This document shows, piece by piece, positions 1 to 5,786 of a DNA stretch of 7,202 nucleotides. Origin of the DNA: Syntrophomonadaceae bacterium (GTDB lineage: Bacteria; Bacillota; Dethiobacteria; DTU022); NCBI GenBank assembly GCA_007126465.1, contig SLBE01000111.1, forward strand, positions 1 to 7,202. Direction: 5' to 3'. The position numbers were made by a program, and so were the translations under genes. The first letter of the stretch is position 1. Every line of letters starts with the position of its first letter. The notes beneath the pieces are model-generated. The model had not been told where the DNA came from and did no database searches. It saw only the letters and a list, made by a program, of their open reading frames with translations.

Positions 1-1261
1 CGAGGCCCCGGGTCGGTCCCTGGTTGAACAGGAAATCATCATTTTGCGGTTGATCCTGGGTGTCAACGGGCTCATATTCCTGCGGGTTAAAGAAATAGTT
101 AGCCATAAACTTAACGATCAGGGCAATGTTAACATGGACTGTCCCTTCCAGCTTTGGCAGGGCCCGGATATCGCGGGCTGCCATCTCAAAATAGGTGTCC
201 CGCTCAAACCCCTTGGCTGCAATGACATCCCAGAGCAGGTTAATAACTTCTTCACCCTGGGTGGTTACCTTCATCTTCACCGTGGGGTTGTATAGCAGAT
301 AACGCCTGTCTTCAGGTGATGCTGCGCGCATGTAGTCGGAAGTGCGCAGGGCAAAAAGTTTCATAGCAGTTAGCCTGGTATAGGCATCAACGAACATCTG
401 CTTTACGTGGGGAAAGTCGGTTACTTTCATCCCGTAAAGTTCACGGTTGGCCGCATGATTCAGGGCCTCGTAAAATGCATGGGTGCTAATGCCAATCGAG
501 GCCCAGCCCAGGTTATATTTACCCACGTTAACCGTGTTCAGGGCAGAATCCCAGGCATCCTGGCCGCGGGAAAGAATTTCTTCTTCTTTAACCGGGTAAT
601 CGCTCAGGATAAAATCTGCTACATAAGATTGGGAGTTAACTATGTTTTTAACCAGCTCGTAGTTCTGATGGCTGTAGTTGGCTGCAAAAAATACATAGTC
701 CCCGCTGTCGGCCATCTTGCCGAAGGTGGAGACCATTTCTGCAATATTGCCGTTGCCGATATAGTACTTTTCACCGTTAGCCAGGTAGGTCCCGTCAGGC
801 TGAGGGGTCAGGCTCATTTCAGTTGAATAAACATCGGCCCCGTGATCACGTTCTGAAAGCCCGAAAGCAAATACCTGCCCTTCCTTGAGCAGGCGGGCCG
901 CCCTCTCTTTTTGTTTTTCATTATCACTCATCCAGATCGGGCCCAGGCCGAGGATGGAAACCTGCCAGGTATACCAGTACGGTAGGCCGTAGAAAGCTAA
1001 TATTTCATTGAATTCACAGTTGCGCCAGGTATCCCAGCGGCACTGTTCTTCACCGTACTGCGAGGGAGTCAGGAGCTCGTAAAACAGCTCGTTATCCTTG
1101 ACAAATTCCAGGAAATCTTCATACCAGACCCGGTTTCGGTCATCTTCTTTTAATTTCTGTTTACCTTTGTTCTCGAAGAAATCAACCGTTTTCTTCATTA
1201 TCTCTGAAGTTCGTTCGTCACTGTACGATCTACCAAGCTCTTTGGGGTTAAGTAAGATCAT
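1..1261 (-). CDS. Long-type acyl-CoA dehydrogenase, 3' end beyond the window
   Basis: This frame is open for 420 codons from ATG 1261 to the left edge, so the C-terminus is missing. The start is set by an AGGAGG SD at 1269-1274, seven bases upstream. The protein is a flavoenzyme of the acyl-CoA dehydrogenase superfamily, which introduces an alpha-beta double bond into an acyl-CoA and passes electrons to ETF. Visible landmarks are FAFGLSERDHGAD (131-143), matching the flavin/substrate loop of the family, NRELYG (272-277), and LEGT (371-374), whose Glu372 aligns with the catalytic base of the medium-chain enzymes (YEGT). An N-terminal helical region of about 100 residues precedes them. At 420 residues and still open, it exceeds the usual 380 and fits the longer subfamily with a C-terminal extension. 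It lies 105 bases downstream of dctM on the same strand, so it probably acts on the CoA ester of the imported acid. The family is secure; the substrate is unknown. Confidence 0.9.
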   Translation of the reverse strand, partial: MILLNPKELGRSYSDERTSEIMKKTVDFFENKGKQKLKEDDRNRVWYEDFLEFVKDNELFYELLTPSQYGEEQCRWDTWRNCEFNEILAFYGLPYWYTWQVSILGLGPIWMSDNEKQKERAARLLKEGQVFAFGLSERDHGADVYSTEMSLTPQPDGTYLANGEKYYIGNGNIAEMVSTFGKMADSGDYVFFAANYSHQNYELVKNIVNSQSYVADFILSDYPVKEEEILSRGQDAWDSALNTVNVGKYNLGWASIGISTHAFYEALNHAANRELYGMKVTDFPHVKQMFVDAYTRLTAMKLFALRTSDYMRAASPEDRRYLLYNPTVKMKVTTQGEEVINLLWDVIAAKGFERDTYFEMAARDIRALPKLEGTVHVNIALIVKFMANYFFNPQEYEPVDTQDQPQNDDFLFNQGPTRGL

Positions 1262-1366
1262 TTACCTGCCTCCTGTTTCCGGCTCAAAAGTCACCGGTTA
1301 AATATATTGTCAGTAAGGTAGTTTATTCTACACAGATAGTCATAAACCCTTTACCGGCAAATATGA

Positions 1367-2674
1367 TCAGAGCAGGGAAGGTAAAAAGGTGGCCAGCTGG
1401 GGAAAGCTGATCAGCAGGGCAAGCGCGGCAATAATGGCTATTAAAAACGGCCAGATGCCCCTGAAAATAACTTCCAGGGGAACATTACCGGCTACCCCCT
1501 TTACGATGTAAACATTCATGCCCACAGGTGGAGTTATTACCCCCATTGCTACCACCATTACAATAATAACGCCGAACCAGATCGGGTCATACCCGAGGAC
1601 ATTAACTGCGACAGGTAAAAATATGGGAATGGTTAGTAAAATCAGGGCCAGGGCATCAATGAAGCACCCCAGGACCAGGTATATCAAAAGGATCAGGGCG
1701 ATGACGACAAATGAAGGCAAATCAAGTGCTGCCGCCCAATCAGCGAGAGCAAAGGGAATCCGGCTAATTGCTATGAAGCGTCCAAATATAACGGCGGAAG
1801 CAACGAGGAGCATGATCATCGCCGTAGTCCTGGTAGTATCGGCCAGTGACTTCCTGATAATCTCCAGGTTAACCCGGCCCTTAACAGCAGTTACCAGCAG
1901 CACACCGGCCACACCGACTGCGCCCGCTTCCGTGGGCATAAACCAACCGGCGAATAGCCCCCCTAAAGATATGGCAAAAACGATCATAACTTCTATCAGT
2001 CCGCCTCCCAGGGCCCTGAAGCGCTCATTCCAGCTTGCCTTCGGACCGGCCGGTCCGAGAGTTTGGTCGCGTCGGGCAATAATATAGATGGCCAGCATGT
2101 AAAAGGCCATAAGCATCAGTCCGGGAATAATTCCGGCCAGGAAGAGGCGCCCCACAGATTGCTCGGCAGAAATAGCATAAACGATAAATATAACGCTGGG
2201 CGGGATTAAAACCCCCAGGGCTCCGCCCGCTGCAACACTGGCCGTGGAAAGCGAAGGGTTATAGTTGTACTTGTTCATTTCCGGCAGGGCAATAGCCCCG
2301 ATTGTTGCGGCTGTAGCCGTATTTGACCCGCAGACTGCACCGAAAAGGGCACAGGTTGCCTGGGTGGCAATAGCCAGGCCGCCGGGCAGGTGCCCGACCA
2401 GCTTATAGGCCAGGTCGTAGAGCCTGGTCCCTATTCCGGCATGAAAGGCCAGGAAACCCATTAAAATAAACATGGGAATTACACTGAGTGAGTAGCTTGA
2501 AAAAGTTGAAAAAAGCTCCGTTGGAACCATGGCCAGGGCCGCTGTGCCAGATGTAAGATAACCGAAACCGACCAGGCCAACCAGGGCCATGGCATAGGCA
2601 ATAGGCACTTTGAGGGCAATTAAGAGAAAGAAAATTGCAATACCGATAAAACCAGCTGTGGTTGGATTCACCAC
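1367..2674 (-). CDS. dctM: TRAP transporter large membrane subunit (DctM family)
   Basis: This is the ion-coupled translocation subunit of a TRAP carboxylate transporter. It is 435 residues, very hydrophobic throughout, with the roughly dozen membrane segments and length usual for DctM. Family motifs are visible: the GSNTATAATIGAIALPEM block (116-133), GALGVLIPPS (151-160) with its paired prolines, a following G-I-I-P-G stretch (181-185), and a second ITPPVG motif (380-385), which marks the pseudo-symmetric second half. The start is GTG 2674 or the next codon, GTG 2671. Both overlap the end of dctQ (by 7 or 4 bases), and both are served by a GGGGGTGAG SD lying inside dctQ, so translation is probably coupled. 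It works with the DctP and DctQ encoded just upstream. No frame damage is seen. The family call is secure; the transported acid is not predictable. Confidence 0.95.
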   Translation of the reverse strand: MVNPTTAGFIGIAIFFLLIALKVPIAYAMALVGLVGFGYLTSGTAALAMVPTELFSTFSSYSLSVIPMFILMGFLAFHAGIGTRLYDLAYKLVGHLPGGLAIATQATCALFGAVCGSNTATAATIGAIALPEMNKYNYNPSLSTASVAAGGALGVLIPPSVIFIVYAISAEQSVGRLFLAGIIPGLMLMAFYMLAIYIIARRDQTLGPAGPKASWNERFRALGGGLIEVMIVFAISLGGLFAGWFMPTEAGAVGVAGVLLVTAVKGRVNLEIIRKSLADTTRTTAMIMLLVASAVIFGRFIAISRIPFALADWAAALDLPSFVVIALILLIYLVLGCFIDALALILLTIPIFLPVAVNVLGYDPIWFGVIIVMVVAMGVITPPVGMNVYIVKGVAGNVPLEVIFRGIWPFLIAIIAALALLISFPQLATFLPSLL

Positions 2675-3156
2675 TGCTCACCCCCGCGTGCAAGCTTAAG
2701 CAGCTTTAAAAGCAGGGTTAAAGTGAGCATGAAGAAGCCCAGGGCTACCAGGTAAATAAAGGGATAATAGGCTAATTGAATTGTTGGGGAAACCGCCCCG
2801 GTTGCCGCTGTTCTGGCACCATGGGCTGCCAGGTTGTAGCTTATAAAACCGAGAAAAACCAGGATCGGGATACCGGCTAAAAATCCGATCGCCCGCCGGA
2901 TTTTTTCCGGCAGGCGATCAACAAATATGCCTACGGCTATATGACCGTTTTCAAGGGCACAGCGGGCCAGGGAAAGACCGACTACTGCTGCTGTTAAAAA
3001 GCCTACCATTTCATATGTACCTAGAATGGAGCGGTCCAGCAAGGCCCGTCCCAGGATATTGGCAACAATCAATAAAGCAGTTCCAGCCAGGGTAATGCCG
3101 GCAATAAAATCAATAGCACGGCTAATTTTTGTGACCACTGCTTCGAACAACTGCAT
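2668..3156 (-). CDS. dctQ: TRAP transporter small membrane subunit (DctQ family)
   Basis: This 162-residue protein has four predicted membrane helices (about 16-37, 47-66, 88-110 and 128-153), the standard DctQ architecture. Family hallmarks are the Asn-x-x-x-Arg segment after helix 1 (Asn33 to Arg37), a Glu at the start of helix 2 (TYEM, Glu49), and the loop ENGHIAVGIFVDRLP (69-83) with its conserved His. The subunit holds DctM and provides part of the docking site for the periplasmic or extracellular binding protein. The ATG at 3156 follows an AAAGGA-type SD within 15 bases. It is separated from dctP by 125 bases holding a hairpin, and its stop overlaps the dctM start. The order DctP-DctQ-DctM supports the assignment even though DctQ proteins diverge quickly. 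Confidence 0.93.
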   Translation of the reverse strand: MQLFEAVVTKISRAIDFIAGITLAGTALLIVANILGRALLDRSILGTYEMVGFLTAAVVGLSLARCALENGHIAVGIFVDRLPEKIRRAIGFLAGIPILVFLGFISYNLAAHGARTAATGAVSPTIQLAYYPFIYLVALGFFMLTLTLLLKLLKLARGGEQW

Positions 3157-3225
3157 TTATATACATCCTTTTTCTGCATATTATATTTTTTTAGTTTTAC
3201 AATACCAAATAACTATATTTACCGT

Positions 3226-3268
3226 GCACAGCAGCGCCGTGCCCCTACCTTCCAGGGCAGGGTACACC
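3226..3268 (-). repeat. Hairpin and short repeats between dctP and dctQ
   Basis: In the minus-strand transcript, bases 3242-3236 and 3232-3226 form a seven-pair GC-rich stem with one G-U pair and a three-base loop. Just upstream, 3259-3241 can form a weaker TGCCCT/AGGG(G)CA stem, and the heptamer GGTAGGG occurs twice. No U-tract follows, so this is not an intrinsic terminator. A stem here could shield the dctP message from 3' decay and so give more binding protein than membrane subunits, a common arrangement in binding-protein operons. GTAGGGGC-type ends also resemble dispersed intergenic palindromes of some bacteria, but only one copy is in this window. Confidence 0.5.
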
Positions 3269-3281
3269 CTACCGATATATT

Positions 3282-4382
3282 TTAATACTGTTCCGCCAGC
3301 CTGCGTACCGTATTAACAATATCTTCACCGGGCAGGCCAAGCTGGTTCATACGCTCGATAAAATCATCCTGGATAGGTTCAACCCGTTCGATCCAGCGTT
3401 CTTTTTCCTGATCGTCAAGCTCGATTATTTCCATACCCATCTCTTCCTCGGCCCAGGTCAACGCTTCTTCATTCTGGGCATCCCAGAGACCGGCGGCTAC
3501 ATCTTCAAAGAACTGCTCATTAACTTCAAGGACAATTTCCTGCAAATCTGAAGGAAGTGCATCCCATTTTTCCTGGTTCATGGTGACAAAAAAGACTGCG
3601 TTGTAAAGAAAGGGAGTCCTGGTCACGTAATCGGTAACCTCGGCATGATTCCAGCCCTTTAACACTTCCACCGGGGCCAGGTTTCCTACAACCAGTCCCC
3701 TCTGCAGTGCTTCATATGCTTCACCCTGCGGCATCGCCTCCGGTGAGGCCCCCAGCAGGGGAAGAGTATCCGCACTTAAACCGGCAGCCCTAATGCTCAT
3801 GCCTTGCAAATCTTCCAGGTTGCGAATCGGTTCTTTTGAGAAAATATCTCCCGGACCGGTTGCCAGGACAAACATCAACTCTGTATCCTGCACTTCATCA
3901 GGCTCCAATTCTTTAATTCCTTCCCAGGCCACTTTGCTGGCAGCATAGGAGCTTTCATAGATAATTCCAGGCAGCTCAAACGCTTCAAGCACCGGGAAAC
4001 GACCCCTGGTATAAAAGAAGGCGGAGAGCCCAATATCGGCAGCCCCGGAAACAACCCCATCATAAATATCGGCAGCACCAACCAGGGTTCCGCTGTGATA
4101 GCTGGTTACTTCAATCCTACCCCCGCTGGCTTCATTTAAGGCATCGGCCCAGCCCTGAACCAGGTCGGTTTCTGCAGGATGCGTGGCCGGGAAAAAGTGA
4201 GCCAGGTTAAACTCAAATACCTCGCCATCATCTGCAGGCTCGGCTGTTTCTTCAACCTCACCATTCTCCTCACTGACAACTGCTTCATCAACTTCAGCTT
4301 CCTCCCCGGCCTGATCATCTCCACAACCGGCAGTCAGAACCAGCAGTGCTGCCAGTATTACCAGGAATAGTTTCTTCTTCAT
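3282..4382 (-). CDS. dctP: TRAP transporter solute-binding lipoprotein (DctP family)
   Basis: This is the extracytoplasmic binding protein that captures the substrate and delivers it to DctQM. Of 366 residues, 1-19 form a lipoprotein signal peptide (KKK, hydrophobic core, LTAGC) with lipidated Cys20, as expected in a one-membrane cell. An Asp/Glu-rich linker (about 22-53) precedes the DctP domain. That domain opens with FNLAHFFPATHP (58-69) and contains GMSIRAAG (194-201), whose Arg198 is in the position that normally forms a salt bridge with the substrate carboxylate in TRAP binding proteins. The start ATG has an AGGAGG SD nine bases upstream. It is the first gene of the transporter operon, preceded by tandem terminators. 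The acidic linker is unusually rich and may reflect salt adaptation. An organic acid substrate is inferred from the Arg; its identity is unknown. Confidence 0.95.
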   Translation of the reverse strand: MKKKLFLVILAALLVLTAGCGDDQAGEEAEVDEAVVSEENGEVEETAEPADDGEVFEFNLAHFFPATHPAETDLVQGWADALNEASGGRIEVTSYHSGTLVGAADIYDGVVSGAADIGLSAFFYTRGRFPVLEAFELPGIIYESSYAASKVAWEGIKELEPDEVQDTELMFVLATGPGDIFSKEPIRNLEDLQGMSIRAAGLSADTLPLLGASPEAMPQGEAYEALQRGLVVGNLAPVEVLKGWNHAEVTDYVTRTPFLYNAVFFVTMNQEKWDALPSDLQEIVLEVNEQFFEDVAAGLWDAQNEEALTWAEEEMGMEIIELDDQEKERWIERVEPIQDDFIERMNQLGLPGEDIVNTVRRLAEQY

Positions 4383-4424
4383 TTTTGAACTCCTCCTATT
4401 AACTTAGTGTGAAATGCGGTCAGG

Positions 4425-4454
4425 GCAAAAATAAATACTCCAGGTCAGGAGTAT
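4425..4454 (-). terminator. Intrinsic terminator, second of a tandem pair
   Basis: In the minus-strand RNA, 4454-4448 pairs perfectly with 4441-4435 (seven pairs, six-base loop) and is followed by TTATTTTTGC (4434-4425). The hairpin is AU-richer than the first one. It lies about 40 bases upstream of the dctP start, so it ends transcripts coming from the sulfur operon or acts as an attenuator for dctP. Confidence 0.75.
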
Positions 4455-4460
4455 AGACAG

Positions 4461-4488
4461 GCAAAAATAAGCCGGTCTAATGACCGGC
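4461..4488 (-). terminator. Intrinsic terminator, first of a tandem pair
   Basis: A perfect seven-pair GC-rich stem (4488-4482 with 4477-4471, loop ATTA in the minus-strand RNA) is followed directly by TTATTTTTGC (4470-4461). This is a textbook Rho-independent terminator for transcripts arriving from the dsrE-like gene. The ten-base tail is identical to that of the second terminator. Confidence 0.85.
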
Positions 4489-4509
4489 AGTAAAATCCAA
4501 ACATTACCC

Positions 4510-4574
4510 TGCCGTCCTACCATGCTACGCTCAAAACTATTCTTCATAGCTTGAGAAAATCCTTCCGGACGGCA
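4510..4574 (-). ncRNA. Candidate structured RNA element, unassigned class
   Basis: Between the dsrE-like stop and the tandem terminators, an eight-pair closing stem (4574-4567 with 4517-4510) encloses about 49 bases. Inside, 4555-4546 pairs with 4540-4530 as a nine-pair arm with one G-U pair, one bulge and a five-base loop. Alternatively, 4550-4545 can pair with 4529-4524, which excludes the inner part of that arm. The wobble pairs are G-U only in the minus-strand transcript and would be C-A mismatches on the plus strand, which supports the strand. A helix-enclosed switchable core followed by terminators and a transporter gene is a riboswitch-like layout. I recognise no known riboswitch consensus, and a 3' UTR structure of the upstream operon is equally possible. 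Confidence 0.45.
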
Positions 4575-4596
4575 AATATTTTTTTAAAAAATCATT

Positions 4597-4971
4597 TTAA
4601 AAAGTGAGAATTGCATCGGCATCCAGGGCCAGATCGTTTAAGGTAGCGGCTCCGGCCACTTTAGCTTCTTCAACTAAGTCTTCACTTTTTATTTCCCCAC
4701 CAAAGAGCTGCATGCTCTGCTGGCAGGCCATTAATTCTATACCCTGGTCAGCGGTTTGCTTCAGCACTTCTTTCAAGGTTGGGAATTCTCCAATCTTAAC
4801 CTTCTCAGCTTCACCTTTGACCAGGTTTTTCAGGCCCATACCAAGAAAGTAAACTGTTGCTTCCTGTCCCATCGCCCTTGCGGTCTGAGCCAGAATTAAT
4901 GGTGAGTACAGCCTCTCCGGTGTATCGGTCCCACTGGTCTGCACATAAAGAATCTTCTTTGCTTCTGCCAT
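4597..4971 (-). CDS. DsrE/TusD-like sulfur-carrier protein
   Basis: This small cytoplasmic protein has 124 residues from ATG 4971. A GTG at 4980 would add three residues, but the GGGGGTGAG SD overlapping the tusA stop spaces best to the ATG, leaving a one-base gap after tusA. It opens with KKILYVQTSGTDTPERLYSPL, the beta-strand/loop/helix start of the DsrE/DsrF/TusD fold, followed by a VYFLGMG strand. It has a single cysteine, Cys83, in IELMACQQSMQLFG, the position that carries persulfide in many DsrE-family proteins. It is the last gene of the NifS-like, NifU-like, TusA-like, DsrE-like set and is followed by a structured element and tandem terminators. A role as persulfide acceptor or donor alongside TusA is inferred from family and context. 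There is no TusB or TusC partner here, so a classical tRNA-thiolation TusBCD complex is not indicated. Confidence 0.82.
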   Translation of the reverse strand: MAEAKKILYVQTSGTDTPERLYSPLILAQTARAMGQEATVYFLGMGLKNLVKGEAEKVKIGEFPTLKEVLKQTADQGIELMACQQSMQLFGGEIKSEDLVEEAKVAGAATLNDLALDADAILTF

Positions 4972-4972
4972 C

Positions 4973-5329
4973 TTACTCACCCCCCTTGCTTCCTTTTTGA
5001 ATCAGGTAATGAAACTGCTCGCCATCCTGGCGCATCATTACCAGTAAATGTCCCGCTCGTTTTGCCCAACGGGGGATATCTTCCTGAGATGCCGGGTCAT
5101 CGGCAATTAACTCCATCAGGTTTCCATCATCCAGTTCGTCTATTTCTTCTTTGGCTCGCATTACCGGCACGGGGCAGAATAGTCCCACGCAGTCAACCTG
5201 GTGAACAGACAGTTTACCTTCGGTTTTGCATCTGTACTGACCGTCTTCAGTATCGGGGCAAATTGGTTCGTCACAAAAAGGACAGCTGCAGGCCTGCTCC
5301 TTCTCAACTTCTGATCTATCTCTATTCAT
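4973..5329 (-). CDS. TusA-family sulfur-transfer protein with cysteine-rich N-terminal extension
   Basis: The protein has 118 residues from ATG 5329, chosen because the GGGAGG SD (5338-5343) lies eight bases from it but only two from the upstream GTG 5335. The C-terminal two-thirds is a TusA domain: VDCVGLFCPVPVMRAKEEID carries the family CPxP motif with persulfide Cys52 and an accessory Cys47. It continues through LIADDPASQEDIPRWAKRAGH to the terminal HYLIQKG strand. TusA proteins relay protein-bound persulfide sulfur. Unlike the roughly 80-residue standard form, this one begins with a head carrying Cys14, Cys16, Cys19, Cys24 and Cys34, a zinc-knuckle-like arrangement that could bind metal or hold extra sulfur. 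It sits 70 bases downstream of the NifU-like gene and one base before the DsrE-like gene, so it probably exchanges sulfur with their products. Direction of flow is unknown. Confidence 0.88.
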   Translation of the reverse strand: MNRDRSEVEKEQACSCPFCDEPICPDTEDGQYRCKTEGKLSVHQVDCVGLFCPVPVMRAKEEIDELDDGNLMELIADDPASQEDIPRWAKRAGHLLVMMRQDGEQFHYLIQKGSKGGE

Positions 5330-5337
5330 ATGCACAA

Positions 5338-5343
5338 CCTCCC
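5338..5343 (-). promoter_or_regulatory. SD site that decides the tusA-like start
   Basis: GGGAGG on the minus strand lies eight bases upstream of ATG 5329 and only two bases upstream of GTG 5335. The ATG is therefore the working start, and the protein is two residues shorter than the longest frame. Confidence 0.7.
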
Positions 5344-5392
5344 GTTAATTAAGAACAATAAATGCTTCAGTTGCAGTCAACTAAATTGTTTC

Positions 5393-5407
5393 CCGGTTTT
5401 TAACCGG
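5393..5407 (-). repeat. Small hairpin across the nifU-like stop codon
   Basis: A perfect six-pair inverted repeat (CCGGTT, three-base loop, AACCGG) spans the stop codon of the IscU-like gene. No U-run follows, so it is not a terminator. It may separate the nifSU-like part of the message from the tusA/dsrE-like part by RNA processing or stability. Confidence 0.4.
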
Positions 5408-5786
5408 CAGATACCTTTTCTTTTGCCATATAATCATCTATCGCTTTATGCAGGGCGTCAGCACCCAGGTTGGAACAGTGCATTTTGTTGCCCGGCAGTC
5501 CACCCAGCTCTTCAGCTACCTGCTTGTTGGTAATCTTCTTGGCTTCCTCCAGGGTTTTACCCTTGGCCATTTCTGAAACCATGCTCGACACGGCAATGGC
5601 CGCGCCGCAGCCAAAGGTCAGGTACTTAACATCTTCAATACGGTTATCCTTAACCTTTATGGTAAATTTCATCATATCCCCACAAACGGGATTGCCGACT
5701 TCGCCAACACCGTCGGGTTCTTCAACTTCACCGATATTACGCGGTTTGGTAAAATGTTCCATTACCTTGTCACTGTACTGAGGCAT
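5400..5786 (-). CDS. IscU/NifU-type Fe-S cluster assembly scaffold
   Basis: This is a 128-residue single-domain scaffold of the usual IscU length, on which Fe-S clusters are built before delivery to apoproteins. All ligand positions are present: GNPVCGD (Cys35, Asp37), FGCGAA (Cys60), and KMHCSNLG (Lys101, His103, Cys104). The N-terminus YSDKVMEHFTKPRNIGE is typical of the bacterial NifU/IscU N-domain. It lacks the C-terminal NifU domains, and the classical IscS-docking tail cannot be recognised with confidence. An SD (GGAGGA, 5795-5800) precedes ATG 5786. Its first 17 bases overlap the end of the NifS-like gene, so the two are probably translationally coupled and their products likely form a complex. 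The scaffold is fully intact although its partner lacks key PLP residues. The family is certain. Confidence 0.95.
   Translation of the reverse strand: MPQYSDKVMEHFTKPRNIGEVEEPDGVGEVGNPVCGDMMKFTIKVKDNRIEDVKYLTFGCGAAIAVSSMVSEMAKGKTLEEAKKITNKQVAEELGGLPGNKMHCSNLGADALHKAIDDYMAKEKVSAG

Noticed and set aside
44..1301. Plus-strand open frames opposite the acyl-CoA dehydrogenase
   Set aside because: They lie antisense to a frame with clear family motifs over its whole visible length, have no fitting SD, and their translations lack recognisable domains.
1518..2087. A 189-residue plus-strand frame antisense to dctM
   Set aside because: Its Thr/Ile/Ala/Pro-rich composition is what the complement of a hydrophobic membrane protein gives. 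It has no SD and no motif.
4383..4460. A sigma-A promoter directly in front of dctP
   Set aside because: TATACT at the base of the second terminator has no adequate -35 at 16-18 bases, and other matches would put the start inside the SD. The promoter of the TRAP operon could not be located by eye.
4510..4574. tRNA-like reading of the seven- to eight-pair closing stem
   Set aside because: The enclosed segment is too short for D, anticodon and T arms, and there is no GGTTCGA-type T loop and no anticodon arm of normal geometry.
4597..5335. tRNA 2-thiouridine (TusABCDE) system
   Set aside because: TusB, TusC and TusE are absent and the genes are linked to Fe-S assembly instead. TusA and DsrE families serve several sulfur pathways.
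5336..5399. Internal promoter upstream of the tusA-like gene
   Set aside because: A TTGACT is present, but the matching -10 at 17 bases (TGTTCT) has only three consensus bases, so co-transcription from the nifS-like promoter is simpler.
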